A stretch of DNA of 64,000 nucleotides from Janthinobacterium sp. PC23-8 (GTDB lineage: Bacteria; Pseudomonadota; Gammaproteobacteria; Burkholderiales; Burkholderiaceae_D). The position numbers and the translations under genes are program-made. Position 1 is the stretch's first letter. Each line of letters starts with the position of its first letter. The stretch is from positions 586,634-650,633 of the forward strand of contig NZ_NJGY01000002.1 in assembly GCF_002250505.1 (NCBI RefSeq), in the 5' to 3' direction. The notes under the pieces were generated by a model. It had not been told where the DNA came from, did no database searches, and saw only the letters and a program-made list of their open reading frames with translations. Positions 8,979 through 16,392 of the stretch are shown in pieces.

Positions 8979-10016
8979 ATGCATAAACCCGACACGCGGA
9001 CGGTTTCAAACCGCATTGCGCAGCAATGTGCGCGCGCCATGCAGGCCGACGGCCACGATCCCTTTGACTTTTTCCGGCAAACGGGCATCACGCCAGCGCA
9101 GCTGGACGAGCCTGGCGGGCGCATCAACGCCGAGCGGCACCGCCGCATGCTCGGCTACGCGCATCAGTTGCCGCCCCAGCGCGGCATCCTCGACATGGAC
9201 GTGACGCACTGGTTCGCGCATTTTTCCGGCCTGGCCCACGTCTGCTTCAACCGCCCTACCCTGCGCGGCGCGCTGTACGAGTTCCTGCGGCTGCGCGGCC
9301 TGATCGGCCAGTTCGATTTCATGCTGATGAACGAAAACGGCTTGTGGATAGAGATCGAGTACCTGTCCGAATTCTGCCCGGCCGGCGGCGCCATCCAGGC
9401 GCTGGCCAATTTTCGCTTGCTGTCCCTGGTCACGCGCGCCTATGACCAGGGCGCGACTACCGTGTTCCAGGCCGGCTTTCGCGGCGCCGCGCCGCACTTC
9501 GCGCGCGCCATCTCGGAATGCCTGGGTGCCCCCGCCACCTTCGGCCAGGCGCGCAACACCTTGCGCTTCCAGGCGTCCATGCTCGATGTACCGTTCGGCC
9601 AGTTCAACGCCACCGTGGCGCCGCACGCACTGCGCCACGCCCAGGCGCAGCTGCAAACGCTACAGGGCGCGCAGCTGTTTTCTGCGCGCGTGGAGCAGGC
9701 CATCATCGATTTGCTGGGCCAGCAGGACGGCGCCGCCGCCGACGGCACGCGGCTGCTGCCGGCCCTGTGCGACGGCCTGGCGATGAATCACTGGACCTTG
9801 CGGCGCCAGTTGCAACAGGAACAGACCTCGTTTCGCGCCCTGGAGCTGCGCGCCAAAAGCCGCGAGTCGCGCCGCCTGCTGCGCGAAACGACCTTGAGCG
9901 TGGCCGAAATCGGCGACCGCCTGGGCTTTTCCTCGCAAAGCGCATTCACCCGCTTTTTCAAGAACCAGTTCGAACTGCCGCCGGCGCGCTACCGCCAGGA
10001 TACGGCCGGGACCTAG
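8979..10016 (+). CDS. AraC-family transcriptional regulator
   Basis: A DNA-binding regulator of 345 residues. The start at MHKPDTRTVS is preferred over an upstream in-frame start because GGAG lies 5 nt before it. The N-terminal region, about residues 20-200, resembles the arabinose-binding-like ligand domain of the AraC subgroup that includes OruR/ArgR-like activators. The C-terminal 80 residues hold two helix-turn-helix units, with the diagnostic second one around LGFSSQSAFTRFFKNQF. It is transcribed away from the GH3 glycosidase with a 226-bp shared region, which suggests it senses a sugar or breakdown product and controls that gene. The inducer cannot be read from the sequence. Confidence 0.9.
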   Translation: MHKPDTRTVSNRIAQQCARAMQADGHDPFDFFRQTGITPAQLDEPGGRINAERHRRMLGYAHQLPPQRGILDMDVTHWFAHFSGLAHVCFNRPTLRGALYEFLRLRGLIGQFDFMLMNENGLWIEIEYLSEFCPAGGAIQALANFRLLSLVTRAYDQGATTVFQAGFRGAAPHFARAISECLGAPATFGQARNTLRFQASMLDVPFGQFNATVAPHALRHAQAQLQTLQGAQLFSARVEQAIIDLLGQQDGAAADGTRLLPALCDGLAMNHWTLRRQLQQEQTSFRALELRAKSRESRRLLRETTLSVAEIGDRLGFSSQSAFTRFFKNQFELPPARYRQDTAGT

Positions 10017-10220
10017 ACAAAAAGATACGAGAAAAGCAACAAGAAAACCGGAAAACCAGGAAACGGCCCAAATCAAGGAGACAGGCTCCATAGGCCAAAC
10101 CGGCCCGCTGTTCTCAAGCTGTACTACTTGCCCTTCCCCAAAATCAAAAAGCAGCAATCAGCGGGCAAGAAGGCGCCAGATGCGCTAAGCTCCTGAGCCC
10201 ACCCTCATACAAGGAATCCC

Positions 10221-10508
10221 ATGACCCTGATCGTCGTCGCCACCATCGATGCCCAAGCCGACCATATCGCCGCCGTGCGCGCCGCGCTCGAAGCGGTGGT
10301 GCCGCCCAGCCGCGCGGAGAGCACCTGCCTGCGCTACGAGCTGCACCTGGACAATAAAATCCCCACCCGCTTCATCATGCTGGAAGAATGGGCAGACGAA
10401 GCCGCCTTGAGGGCGCATGAAGCGACGCCGCATTTCAGGCAACTGGTGGCCGCCGTCGGCGACAAGGTGGTCAAGATCGACGTGGCGGAACTGAGCAAGC
10501 TGGCCTGA
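10221..10508 (+). CDS. Antibiotic biosynthesis monooxygenase-domain protein (YgiN-like)
   Basis: A 95-residue single-domain protein of the ABM dimeric alpha/beta-barrel family. The start MTLIVVATIDA, the central LRYELHLD strand and the MLEEWADEAALRAHEATPHF segment match the fold of small quinol monooxygenases such as YgiN. These proteins act as dimers without metal or flavin cofactors on quinols or similar aromatics, although many members have no proven reaction. AAGGA stands 6 nt before the start. It appears to be monocistronic: 204 nt from the AraC gene, with the next gene 88 nt downstream. Confidence 0.85.
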   Translation: MTLIVVATIDAQADHIAAVRAALEAVVPPSRAESTCLRYELHLDNKIPTRFIMLEEWADEAALRAHEATPHFRQLVAAVGDKVVKIDVAELSKLA

Positions 10509-10596
10509 TTGGCGTCAACGCTGCCGCAGGCGCCAATCGCGCGCGCCTGCCGAAAGGTTGCCGTATAGAATGTGGCAACTTTTCTCTCCATTCGCC

Positions 10597-11163
10597 ATGA
10601 CCACTCTCTCTATCCTGCGCACCGCCGCCACACTGGCCGCCCTGACCTTCAGCCTTGGCGCTTCGGCGCAAGCCTTGACGCCCAATCTGGTGGGCGACTA
10701 CAATCTGGCCTCGTCGAGCACGGTGCCGGCCAGCACCTGGGGCTATTCCAAGGGCCGCATCGCCATCCGGCAGCTCGATGACAAGCACTTGCTGATCGTC
10801 CTGTCGTGCGAATGGAAACGCGAGCCGAAAGCCGTCTGCGGCGATTATTTCCATGCCCAGTGGCGCGACGACGGCCTGTACCTGCAGGACATGAATACCT
10901 TCGCCATGCGCCTGTACTTCGATCCGGCATCGCACAAGCTGACCATCATTTCGCGCGGTGCGGACGCCAGGGCCAGCGTGCGCCACGACGTGTTCGCCGC
11001 CACCACCGCGCCGTTGACCGATACAGCCCTGGTGCGGCGCATGAAGCGCGAGCAGGGCAATGCCGACAGCAAGGAAAACCGCCGCGTCTTCGGTCCCTAC
11101 AACAAGTGGGATTACAAGGAGAACCGCATCGAATTCCAGCATCAGGCACCCGTGCAGCCATGA
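10597..11163 (+). CDS. Secreted protein of unknown function
   Basis: 188 residues, with a Sec signal peptide (MTTLSILRTAATLAALTF, cleavage probably after GASAQA near residue 24). The start at MTTLSIL is chosen because upstream in-frame Met codons would precede the signal. The mature part has regular alternating beta-type segments (GRIAIRQLDDKHLLIVLSC, LYLQDMNTFAMRLYF), two Cys that could form a disulfide, and a basic C-terminal third. This suggests a small periplasmic beta-rich protein. I do not recognise the family. Its stop codon overlaps the start of a 27-codon frame (ATGA). Confidence 0.7.
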   Translation: MTTLSILRTAATLAALTFSLGASAQALTPNLVGDYNLASSSTVPASTWGYSKGRIAIRQLDDKHLLIVLSCEWKREPKAVCGDYFHAQWRDDGLYLQDMNTFAMRLYFDPASHKLTIISRGADARASVRHDVFAATTAPLTDTALVRRMKREQGNADSKENRRVFGPYNKWDYKENRIEFQHQAPVQP

Positions 11164-11243
11164 AGCGGCGCCAGTTGCTGCGCCTGGCCGGCACCCTTTT
11201 GTGCTCGCCCTTGCTGGTGGCGCGGCTGAGCATGCGGGCCTGA
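11160..11243 (+). CDS. 27-residue Tat-leader-like stub
   Basis: An ATGA overlap with the preceding secreted protein opens a frame MKRRQLLRLAGTLLCS and ends at TGA after 27 codons. The twin-arginine RRQLLRLAG start followed by a hydrophobic stretch looks like the first part of a Tat signal peptide with no cargo. It may be a small translated leader, or the beginning of a gene destroyed by a frameshift or deletion. No cargo domain is visible in the following 100 bases in any frame. Confidence 0.3.
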   Translation: MKRRQLLRLAGTLLCSPLLVARLSMRA

Positions 11244-11307
11244 GGCGCAATACCGGCTGCCAGGCCAGCCTGCCTTCCGGCAGGTGTGCAAGATGCGGCA
11301 GGCGGTT

Positions 11308-11326
11308 AAGATGGTGTCACCATCTT
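11308..11326. promoter_or_regulatory. Perfect 19-bp palindrome upstream of the M17 N-domain gene
   Basis: AAGATGGTG T CACCATCTT has fully complementary 9-bp arms around one base and ends 18 bp before the ATG of the next gene. It has no T-run, so it is not a terminator. The position fits an operator overlapping the 5' untranslated region, or a hairpin that could affect translation. Confidence 0.55.
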
Positions 11327-11344
11327 GTGCCAGGAAACGCCACC

Positions 11345-11980
11345 ATGAGCAAGCAGCCGTCCGACAAACTCCCCATACGCCACCCGATCGGCATCGCCCA
11401 CTGCGTCAGCTTCGACGTGGCGGCCTGGGGCCCGGCCATGGCCGACGTCGACCTGAGCGTGGCCTGCATGTTCGAACACGAAGTCGGCGACGCGCCGATT
11501 GCCGGCGGCCTGCTGGCACTGGACCAGGCGCTGGACGGCCAATTGACGCGGCTGCGCGCCAGCGGCGCCTTTCGCGCGCAGCCGATGGAAACCGTGCTGA
11601 TCACCACACCCGCGCCCGGCATGGCGCCGCGCGCAATACTGCTCATTGGCCTGGGCGACCCTGGCGAGCTCAGCTCCGACGTGCTGCGCCGCGCCACCCG
11701 CGTCGCCATGCGCGAGGCGATACGCCATGGCGCGCGCACGATGGCGTTTGCGCCCAGCGTGCTCGACGCGGGGCATACGGACAATGCCGCGCTGAACATG
11801 CCAGAGGTCATGCTGGACGGCATGCTGGGCGCGCTGGCCGCCGACTTGCTGCTGGCCGAAACCGGCCTGGCCAGCGAGCCGCTGCTGCAACATTGCACGT
11901 TCGACGTGGGCGCGCCGCGCATCGAATCGGCCGCCCTGGCGTTCCAGGCAGCGTTTGCCAAGCTGCATGATGCCAGATAG
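11345..11980 (+). CDS. Stand-alone peptidase M17 N-terminal domain protein
   Basis: 211 residues that resemble only the N-terminal macro-like domain of leucyl aminopeptidases (family M17). The indicators are the ETVLITTPAPGMAPRAILLIGLGDP core and the RATRVAMREAIRHGA helix. The C-terminal metallopeptidase domain with its two-metal site is absent and the next genes do not supply it, so peptidase activity is not expected. In full-length enzymes this domain helps hexamer assembly and in some cases binds DNA; here it might bind a ligand or regulate. AGGAAA stands 7 nt upstream of the ATG, and the perfect palindrome at 11308-11326 precedes it. Confidence 0.75.
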   Translation: MSKQPSDKLPIRHPIGIAHCVSFDVAAWGPAMADVDLSVACMFEHEVGDAPIAGGLLALDQALDGQLTRLRASGAFRAQPMETVLITTPAPGMAPRAILLIGLGDPGELSSDVLRRATRVAMREAIRHGARTMAFAPSVLDAGHTDNAALNMPEVMLDGMLGALAADLLLAETGLASEPLLQHCTFDVGAPRIESAALAFQAAFAKLHDAR

Positions 11981-12087
11981 CAAAATTACTCACAGGTGAG
12001 TCAACGAACGGTGGTTCAGCGCCGCCTCCGCCACTCTTGATCGGGCCAACACTCAAGCCCACGCATGTTTTCAAGAAAGGTCACACC

Positions 12088-12309
12088 ATGGACGCTGACA
12101 ATACCAAGCGCTCGCGCCGTCAGTTCGTCGGCGTCGCCGCCAGCGGCACCCTCGCCTCGGTCGTGGCACCGGCAATGGCCCAATCCAGCGCCACGTGCCC
12201 CGCCCACGGCGAAACCAGCTACGAAGGTTCTGGACGCCTGGCGGGTCGGCGCGCCAGTTCTTCGCAGCCGATCATCTTTGGCGGCGAAGGACTGTTTCTG
12301 CGGGTATGA
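12088..12309 (+). CDS. Short Tat-signal protein, probably a truncated gene
   Basis: 73 residues. The first 32 form a clear Tat signal (KRSRRQFVGVAASGTLASVV, cleavage probably after APAMA). The start is MDADNTK, preceded by AAGAAAGG. After the signal only about 40 residues follow (SYEGSGRLAGRRASS, then IIFGGEGLFLRV), with no recognisable cofactor or catalytic motif and overlap with a minus-strand frame. Tat cargo is normally a folded redox enzyme, so this looks like a gene that lost its body. A genuine small Tat substrate is the alternative. Confidence 0.4.
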   Translation: MDADNTKRSRRQFVGVAASGTLASVVAPAMAQSSATCPAHGETSYEGSGRLAGRRASSSQPIIFGGEGLFLRV

Positions 12310-12497
12310 ACAAGAACCCGCAGGGCGATCCGCAATGGCACTTGCTGCTGGCTCAAGTACCTGGCTGCGGTAGACGTACCGAGCATCTCCTGGAAAATAA
12401 TCGCGACATCTATTTTCTGCGCCATTAACGCATCCGTGCGCCGCTGCGTTTCAGATTTGCCCTCATGCTGCCACGAAACCGCATTGTCAGTTTTCAT
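12219..12497 (-). CDS. Small hypothetical protein
   Basis: 92 residues from MKTDNAVSWQHEG. AGGTGA lies 8 nt upstream, which is why this start is preferred over the one at 12527. The middle part (VAIIFQEMLGTSTAARYL, then QQQVPLRIALRVL) reads like a compact helical domain with sensible codon use. I have the impression, unconfirmed, that similar short proteins occur in Massilia and Duganella. The last 25 residues are Pro/Arg-rich and overlap the Tat fragment on the other strand, so the true end may have been altered. Function unknown. Confidence 0.45.
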   Translation of the reverse strand: MKTDNAVSWQHEGKSETQRRTDALMAQKIDVAIIFQEMLGTSTAARYLSQQQVPLRIALRVLVHTRRNSPSPPKMIGCEELARRPARRPEPS

Positions 12498-13048
12498 AAG
12501 CCGCTTCACCTGTTCACACCTTTCCACGTTGCTCCCTGTTCCGCTGTTGCAGCGTCCCTTTGAATAAATCTCTGCCCAGCACTTTCCCGCAGCCGAACGA
12601 TTTCCTTTAACAACGGCGGTATTTCACGATGCTGTCGATGATTTCCGCTTCCTGTTCTTTGACCTTCTTGACGTGACATTTCATGGACATTACTGCGATT
12701 GAAAGGGCCATAGGAAAAATGACGGTTCATCGGGAAAATTTTTCCATCCTTGATATGCATTTTAAAAAATGGGCGGCATCAAGTGCTCTATATCTTGCTG
12801 ATTTTTAAGCTCGAATCTTATCAGCAAGAATTTTCTTCTTATCTACAAGCCCAATAATATTGACTTACATCAATATCAGCGATGCGAACAGATTTCGCCT
12901 ATTTTTTAACATTTATACAATCAAATTTCCATAACAAAACATTATTTACCATAAAAATACTAATAATAAAACATTCTCAATTACCATTGTCGCGTGCGTG
13001 CCATAAAATTTTTATGTAGTAATATTAAAAACACACCACTCTCAGCCG
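12498..13048. other. AT-rich intergenic stretch
   Basis: Base composition drops sharply from about 12750 to 13030, unlike the GC-rich flanks. The minus strand at 12540-12690 shows two short frames that look like one broken small gene: a charged segment VKKVKEQEAEIIDSIVKYRR, then LLKEIVRLRES in the next frame. This could be the remnant of an upstream partner of the small minus-strand protein. No complete gene can be supported. Confidence 0.4.
12857..12876. promoter_or_regulatory. FNR/CRP-type box
   Basis: ATATTGA and TCAATAT form perfect 7-bp arms around CTTACA. The inner TTGAC-N4-ATCAA matches the FNR/Anr consensus TTGAT-N4-ATCAA with one mismatch. It sits in AT-rich DNA about 175 bp before the next plus-strand gene. 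The target is unclear. Confidence 0.4.
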
Positions 13049-13306
13049 ATGAAGAAATGCCGGTCCATGTATATTATTGAATTTACGCAACGTACAACGC
13101 GCGTGCTGCGTGTGATTGACACCGCATCGGGCAGGATGAAAATTGATATAAAGCACAGCGCGACACCTTTCGATACCCTGATCGTCGATGCCTGGGTGAA
13201 TATCGAAAACGGGGTACTGTGGCTGGAGTATGAAACCGGGGGCAGGCAGACCGTCAGAGTGCGGCTGGCCAAAGCCTTGCGCTGGTCACGCCAGCCGAAG
13301 TGGTAG
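13049..13306 (+). CDS. Small hypothetical protein
   Basis: 85 residues, or 79 if translation begins at the second Met (MYIIEFTQRT). Alternating beta-like segments (TRVLRVIDTASGRMKIDI, GVLWLEYETGGRQTVRVRL) suggest a small beta-sheet domain. There is no signal peptide or membrane segment. Codon use is closer to the chromosome than to the AT-rich DNA just upstream. No family is recognised. The neighbours (an FNR-like box and a convergent penicillin-binding protein gene) give no functional hint. Confidence 0.5.
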   Translation: MKKCRSMYIIEFTQRTTRVLRVIDTASGRMKIDIKHSATPFDTLIVDAWVNIENGVLWLEYETGGRQTVRVRLAKALRWSRQPKW

Positions 13307-13450
13307 CGCGCCTGCTTGCGGCCAAGGCATATGGTTACCCTGCCAGTTTGTCATTTTTGGCAAGGAAATGACGATGTTTCCATCAGTATAAAATGGCCGA
13401 CAAGATAGTCAACTTTGACGGTGGCGCGCGCGTACTCGCAACGGACACCC

Positions 13451-13549
13451 TCAGATCACGTAGTAAAACGGTTCCACGCCCTCGAGCGCAATCATTTCCA
13501 GCACCCCACCCGCCTGCCGCAGTTCCTGCAAGGCGCCATCGTCATGCTC
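13451..13549 (-). other. Coding-like tail just after the PBP stop, in another frame
   Basis: Directly after the PBP stop, an alternative minus-strand frame continues for about 33 codons (AEHDDGALQELRQAGG, then VLEMIALEGVEPFYYVI) to a stop at 13451. Codon use is normal and it reads like an authentic protein C-terminus. No start codon with a ribosome site belongs to it. It may be the original end of the PBP separated by a frameshift in the proline-rich tail. Confidence 0.35.
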
Positions 13550-16007
13550 AGCCTTGCGGAGGCGGTGGCGTGAACGGCGCTGGCGAGGCCGGTGGTGCGG
13601 GCGGCGCCGCCGGTTCCTGGGGCACGGCGCGACCGTTCGATTCCTGTGCGCCATTTTCTTCCGCCGGCATGGCCAGCGGCGCCGGCGGCGCGCCCGTCTG
13701 CTGCATATCGCCGCCCTGTTCCACGGCCTCGTTTTCCGGCTCCATCGCTTCGCTGCGGCGTGGCGGCGGCGGTGGCTTGCCGCCAGCGAAGATGGCGTCG
13801 CGCGCCAGCTTGCCGGTGTCGAGCGCCGTCTTGAAGAAGTCGCCCACCACCAGCACGGCGTTGTGGCCGCCCTGGCCCCAGTAATTGCTGCGCATGGTGA
13901 CGCGCGCGTCGTTGAAGCCCACCCAGGCGCCGCCCACCAGTTGCGGGTGCATCATGATGAACCAGCCGTCGGCGTTATTTTGCGTGGTGCCGCTCTTGCC
14001 GGCCACGTCGGAACGGATGCCGAAACGGTTGCGGATGGCCGTGCCCGTGCCACGGTCGATCACGCCGCGCATCATGTCGGTGAGGGTATTGGCAGATTCG
14101 AGCGTCATCGCCCGCACCGGTTTGGCCTGGTCGAAACGGGCGATGACTTTGCCGTCGCGGTCGGTGATATGCGTGACCACATAGGGCGTGCGCGCCTGGC
14201 CCTGGGCGGCGATGCTGGCATAGGCGTTGACCATTTCCAGCAAGGTGACGGGGCTGGTGCCCAGCGCCAGCGACGGCACGGCGGCGAGTTTGCTGTCACG
14301 CACGCCCAGCGCGCGCGCCAGCTTGATAATGGGCGGCAAGCCGACATCCTGCATCACCTGCGCCGTAATCGTGTTCTTGGAATACACGAGGCCGTCGCGC
14401 ATGGTCATGTCGCGCCCGGTGGTGCCGCTCATGTCGGTCGGGCGCCATTTGGTGCCGTCGGCCGCCTTGATGTCCATCACTTCATCGCGATAAACATGTT
14501 CGGGGCTCAGGCCCTTTTCCAGCGCTGCGCCATACACGATGGGCTTGAAGGTGGAGCCGGGCTGGCGCGCCGCTTGCGCCACGTGGTCGAACTGCTCGCG
14601 CGCAAAGTCGCGGCTGCCGACCCAGGCCCGCAAGGCGCCAGTGGCCGGGTCCATCGCCACAAAACCGGCCTGCAAGCGCGTCTTGGACTTGCGCAAGGCG
14701 GAGATAAAAGCGCGGTCGCCCTTCAGCTGAGCCAGCGCCTGGTCGGCCGTGCCGCCAGCCGCCACCAGCTTGCGGTAGTCTGCGGATTCTTTGACGAAAG
14801 CGTCGACCAGCGCCGGGTGCGACTTCCAGAAATAATCGAACGGCACGCTGCCCGACTGCATCGAGGCATACATGCCGGTCGAGGTCGACGACGGCACGCC
14901 GGCGCGGCTCCATTCCACGTCGGCAATCGCCTGCAAGGCATTGGCTTGACGTTCGACGGCGCGCTCGGCCGCCTGCTGCAAATCGCTGTCGAGCGTGGTG
15001 TGCACGATCAGGCCGTCCAGTTCCAGGTTATAGTCGTTTTCGTCGGCCCAGTCGATCAGCCATTTGCGCACATAGGCGGTAAAGTGGCTGTCGGTCTGCG
15101 CGCGTTCGCTCTGGCGCTCGAAGTGCAGGCGCAGCGGACGCTTGACCAGCTGATTGTAGCGTTTGTCGTCGATCACCTCGTGCTTGCGCATCTGGCCCAG
15201 CACCACGTTGCGGCGCTGCAGCGAGCGTTCCGGGTTGCCGACCGGATTGTAGTAATTTGTCCCCTTGAGCATGCCGACCAGGGTCGCGCTTTCCAGGATA
15301 TCGAGGCGCGCGGCCGGTTTGTCGAAATAGGTGCGGGCCGCCATTTCGATGCCGAAAGTGTTGTACAGGAAAGGCACCGTATTCAGGTAGGCTTCGAGGA
15401 TCTCCGTCTTGCTGTAGGTGGCCTCGATCTTCAGGGCCGTGACCAGCTCCTTGAGCTTGCGGTTCAGGTTGCGCGAGCGCCCTATTTCCGCCGGAAACAT
15501 ATTGCGCGCCAACTGCTGGGTAATCGTCGAGCCGCCCTGCGGGTCGCCGGCGAGGCTGTGGACGATGGCGCCGGCCAGGCGCTTGAAGTCGACGCCGTGG
15601 TGTTCATAAAAACGGTGGTCTTCCGTGGCGATCAGGGCGCTGACGACATTGGGCGAAATCTGCTGCAAGGTCACGCGCTCCTGCAGGCCCTGGTCGAAGC
15701 GCGCCAGTTCCTTGCCGCCGGCCGCCACCATGGTGCTGGGCGCGGCCGCGCGCGCCTGGCGCAGGTCGTGGATGCTGGGCGTCAACGGTATCAGCAGCAG
15801 CAAATAAGCCACCAGCAGCGCCAGCAAGGCGATAAAGGACCACAGCGCCATCACGGCGGCACGCCGCCCCGGTGGCAAGGTCATCAGGTAGGCATGGCCG
15901 CGCCGGTACATGGCCGCCAGGCGCGCTCCGCCATGCCGGCCCAGCCGCGCCGCACTATCCTTGCCGCGCGCCATCCATTGTTTCGCCGTTGCCCGTAACT
16001 GCTCCAT
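13548..16007 (-). CDS. Class A penicillin-binding protein (transglycosylase/transpeptidase)
   Basis: A bifunctional peptidoglycan synthase anchored in the inner membrane and acting in the periplasm, 819 residues from MEQLRATAK (AGGAG 12 nt upstream). There is a cytoplasmic Arg-rich start and a membrane helix at about 50-73. The GT51 transglycosylase domain has EDHRFYEHHGVD (catalytic Glu about 129) and GGSTITQQLARNMF (158-171). The transpeptidase domain has QPGSTFK (nucleophile Ser485, Lys488), SKN (543-545) and KSGT (671-674). The C-terminus is a Pro/Ala-rich tail that may be frame-altered at its very end. It is close to PBP1A-type enzymes, although the exact subclass is uncertain. It stands alone, with no divisome or MreB-type neighbours. 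Confidence 0.92.
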   Translation of the reverse strand: MEQLRATAKQWMARGKDSAARLGRHGGARLAAMYRRGHAYLMTLPPGRRAAVMALWSFIALLALLVAYLLLLIPLTPSIHDLRQARAAAPSTMVAAGGKELARFDQGLQERVTLQQISPNVVSALIATEDHRFYEHHGVDFKRLAGAIVHSLAGDPQGGSTITQQLARNMFPAEIGRSRNLNRKLKELVTALKIEATYSKTEILEAYLNTVPFLYNTFGIEMAARTYFDKPAARLDILESATLVGMLKGTNYYNPVGNPERSLQRRNVVLGQMRKHEVIDDKRYNQLVKRPLRLHFERQSERAQTDSHFTAYVRKWLIDWADENDYNLELDGLIVHTTLDSDLQQAAERAVERQANALQAIADVEWSRAGVPSSTSTGMYASMQSGSVPFDYFWKSHPALVDAFVKESADYRKLVAAGGTADQALAQLKGDRAFISALRKSKTRLQAGFVAMDPATGALRAWVGSRDFAREQFDHVAQAARQPGSTFKPIVYGAALEKGLSPEHVYRDEVMDIKAADGTKWRPTDMSGTTGRDMTMRDGLVYSKNTITAQVMQDVGLPPIIKLARALGVRDSKLAAVPSLALGTSPVTLLEMVNAYASIAAQGQARTPYVVTHITDRDGKVIARFDQAKPVRAMTLESANTLTDMMRGVIDRGTGTAIRNRFGIRSDVAGKSGTTQNNADGWFIMMHPQLVGGAWVGFNDARVTMRSNYWGQGGHNAVLVVGDFFKTALDTGKLARDAIFAGGKPPPPPRRSEAMEPENEAVEQGGDMQQTGAPPAPLAMPAEENGAQESNGRAVPQEPAAPPAPPASPAPFTPPPPQG

Positions 16008-16128
16008 GCTTGCCCCACTCCTTGCCTGTTGCCGGATGATCCGTTTCGGCAAGTATACAGGGCGCAGGCTTAGCCTGGCGGAAATTGCGGCCGCCGGCAA
16101 GCATCGACGGCGGCCTTGCCGGCGCGCC

Positions 16129-16302
16129 TCAGTCGCGCTCTTGCGGCGAGCGCCGCGGTTTCAGGCGCTCTTCCTCGAGTTCGCCCATGCCCATTTTTTC
16201 TTCGTCGAGCAAATCATGTTCGCGCCGTTCGCGCTCTAGGTCCGCTTCCACTGCATCATTTGCCTGGTCCAGGTCCGGTTCGCCATTGTTGTGCGCCATC
16301 AT
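16129..16302 (-). CDS. 57-residue highly charged small protein
   Basis: A short gene with an excellent ribosome site (AAGGAGG ending 4 nt before ATG). It reads MMAHNNGEPDLDQANDAV, then a run of Glu/Arg/Asp residues (LERERREHDLLDEEKMGMG) and an end in RRSPQERD. About half the residues are charged, so it is likely helical or disordered and soluble. It lies between alkB and the PBP gene on the same strand, 90 nt after alkB. It could be co-transcribed with alkB or have its own promoter. No family or function is recognised; the strong Shine-Dalgarno and coherent codon use are the evidence that it is real. Confidence 0.65.
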   Translation of the reverse strand: MMAHNNGEPDLDQANDAVEADLERERREHDLLDEEKMGMGELEEERLKPRRSPQERD

Positions 16303-16392
16303 TGACCTCCTTCGTTTGAATGAAAACCAGTGTAGACGGAAATTGAATCATTCCAGGCTTTTTCTGCTCGCCAAAGCGAGGCGACCTCAGCT

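Noticed and set aside
6584-8986. 800-codon open frame opposite the GH3 gene
   Set aside because: Antisense artefact of high GC; the minus strand has a lipoprotein signal and GH3 motifs.
12506-12760. 84-codon minus-strand frame in the AT-rich stretch
   Set aside because: Its two halves seem to belong to different frames of one broken gene; not intact.
13554-15998. 814-codon open frame opposite the penicillin-binding protein
   Set aside because: Shadow of a gene with all catalytic motifs on the other strand; His/Arg-rich composition without domains.
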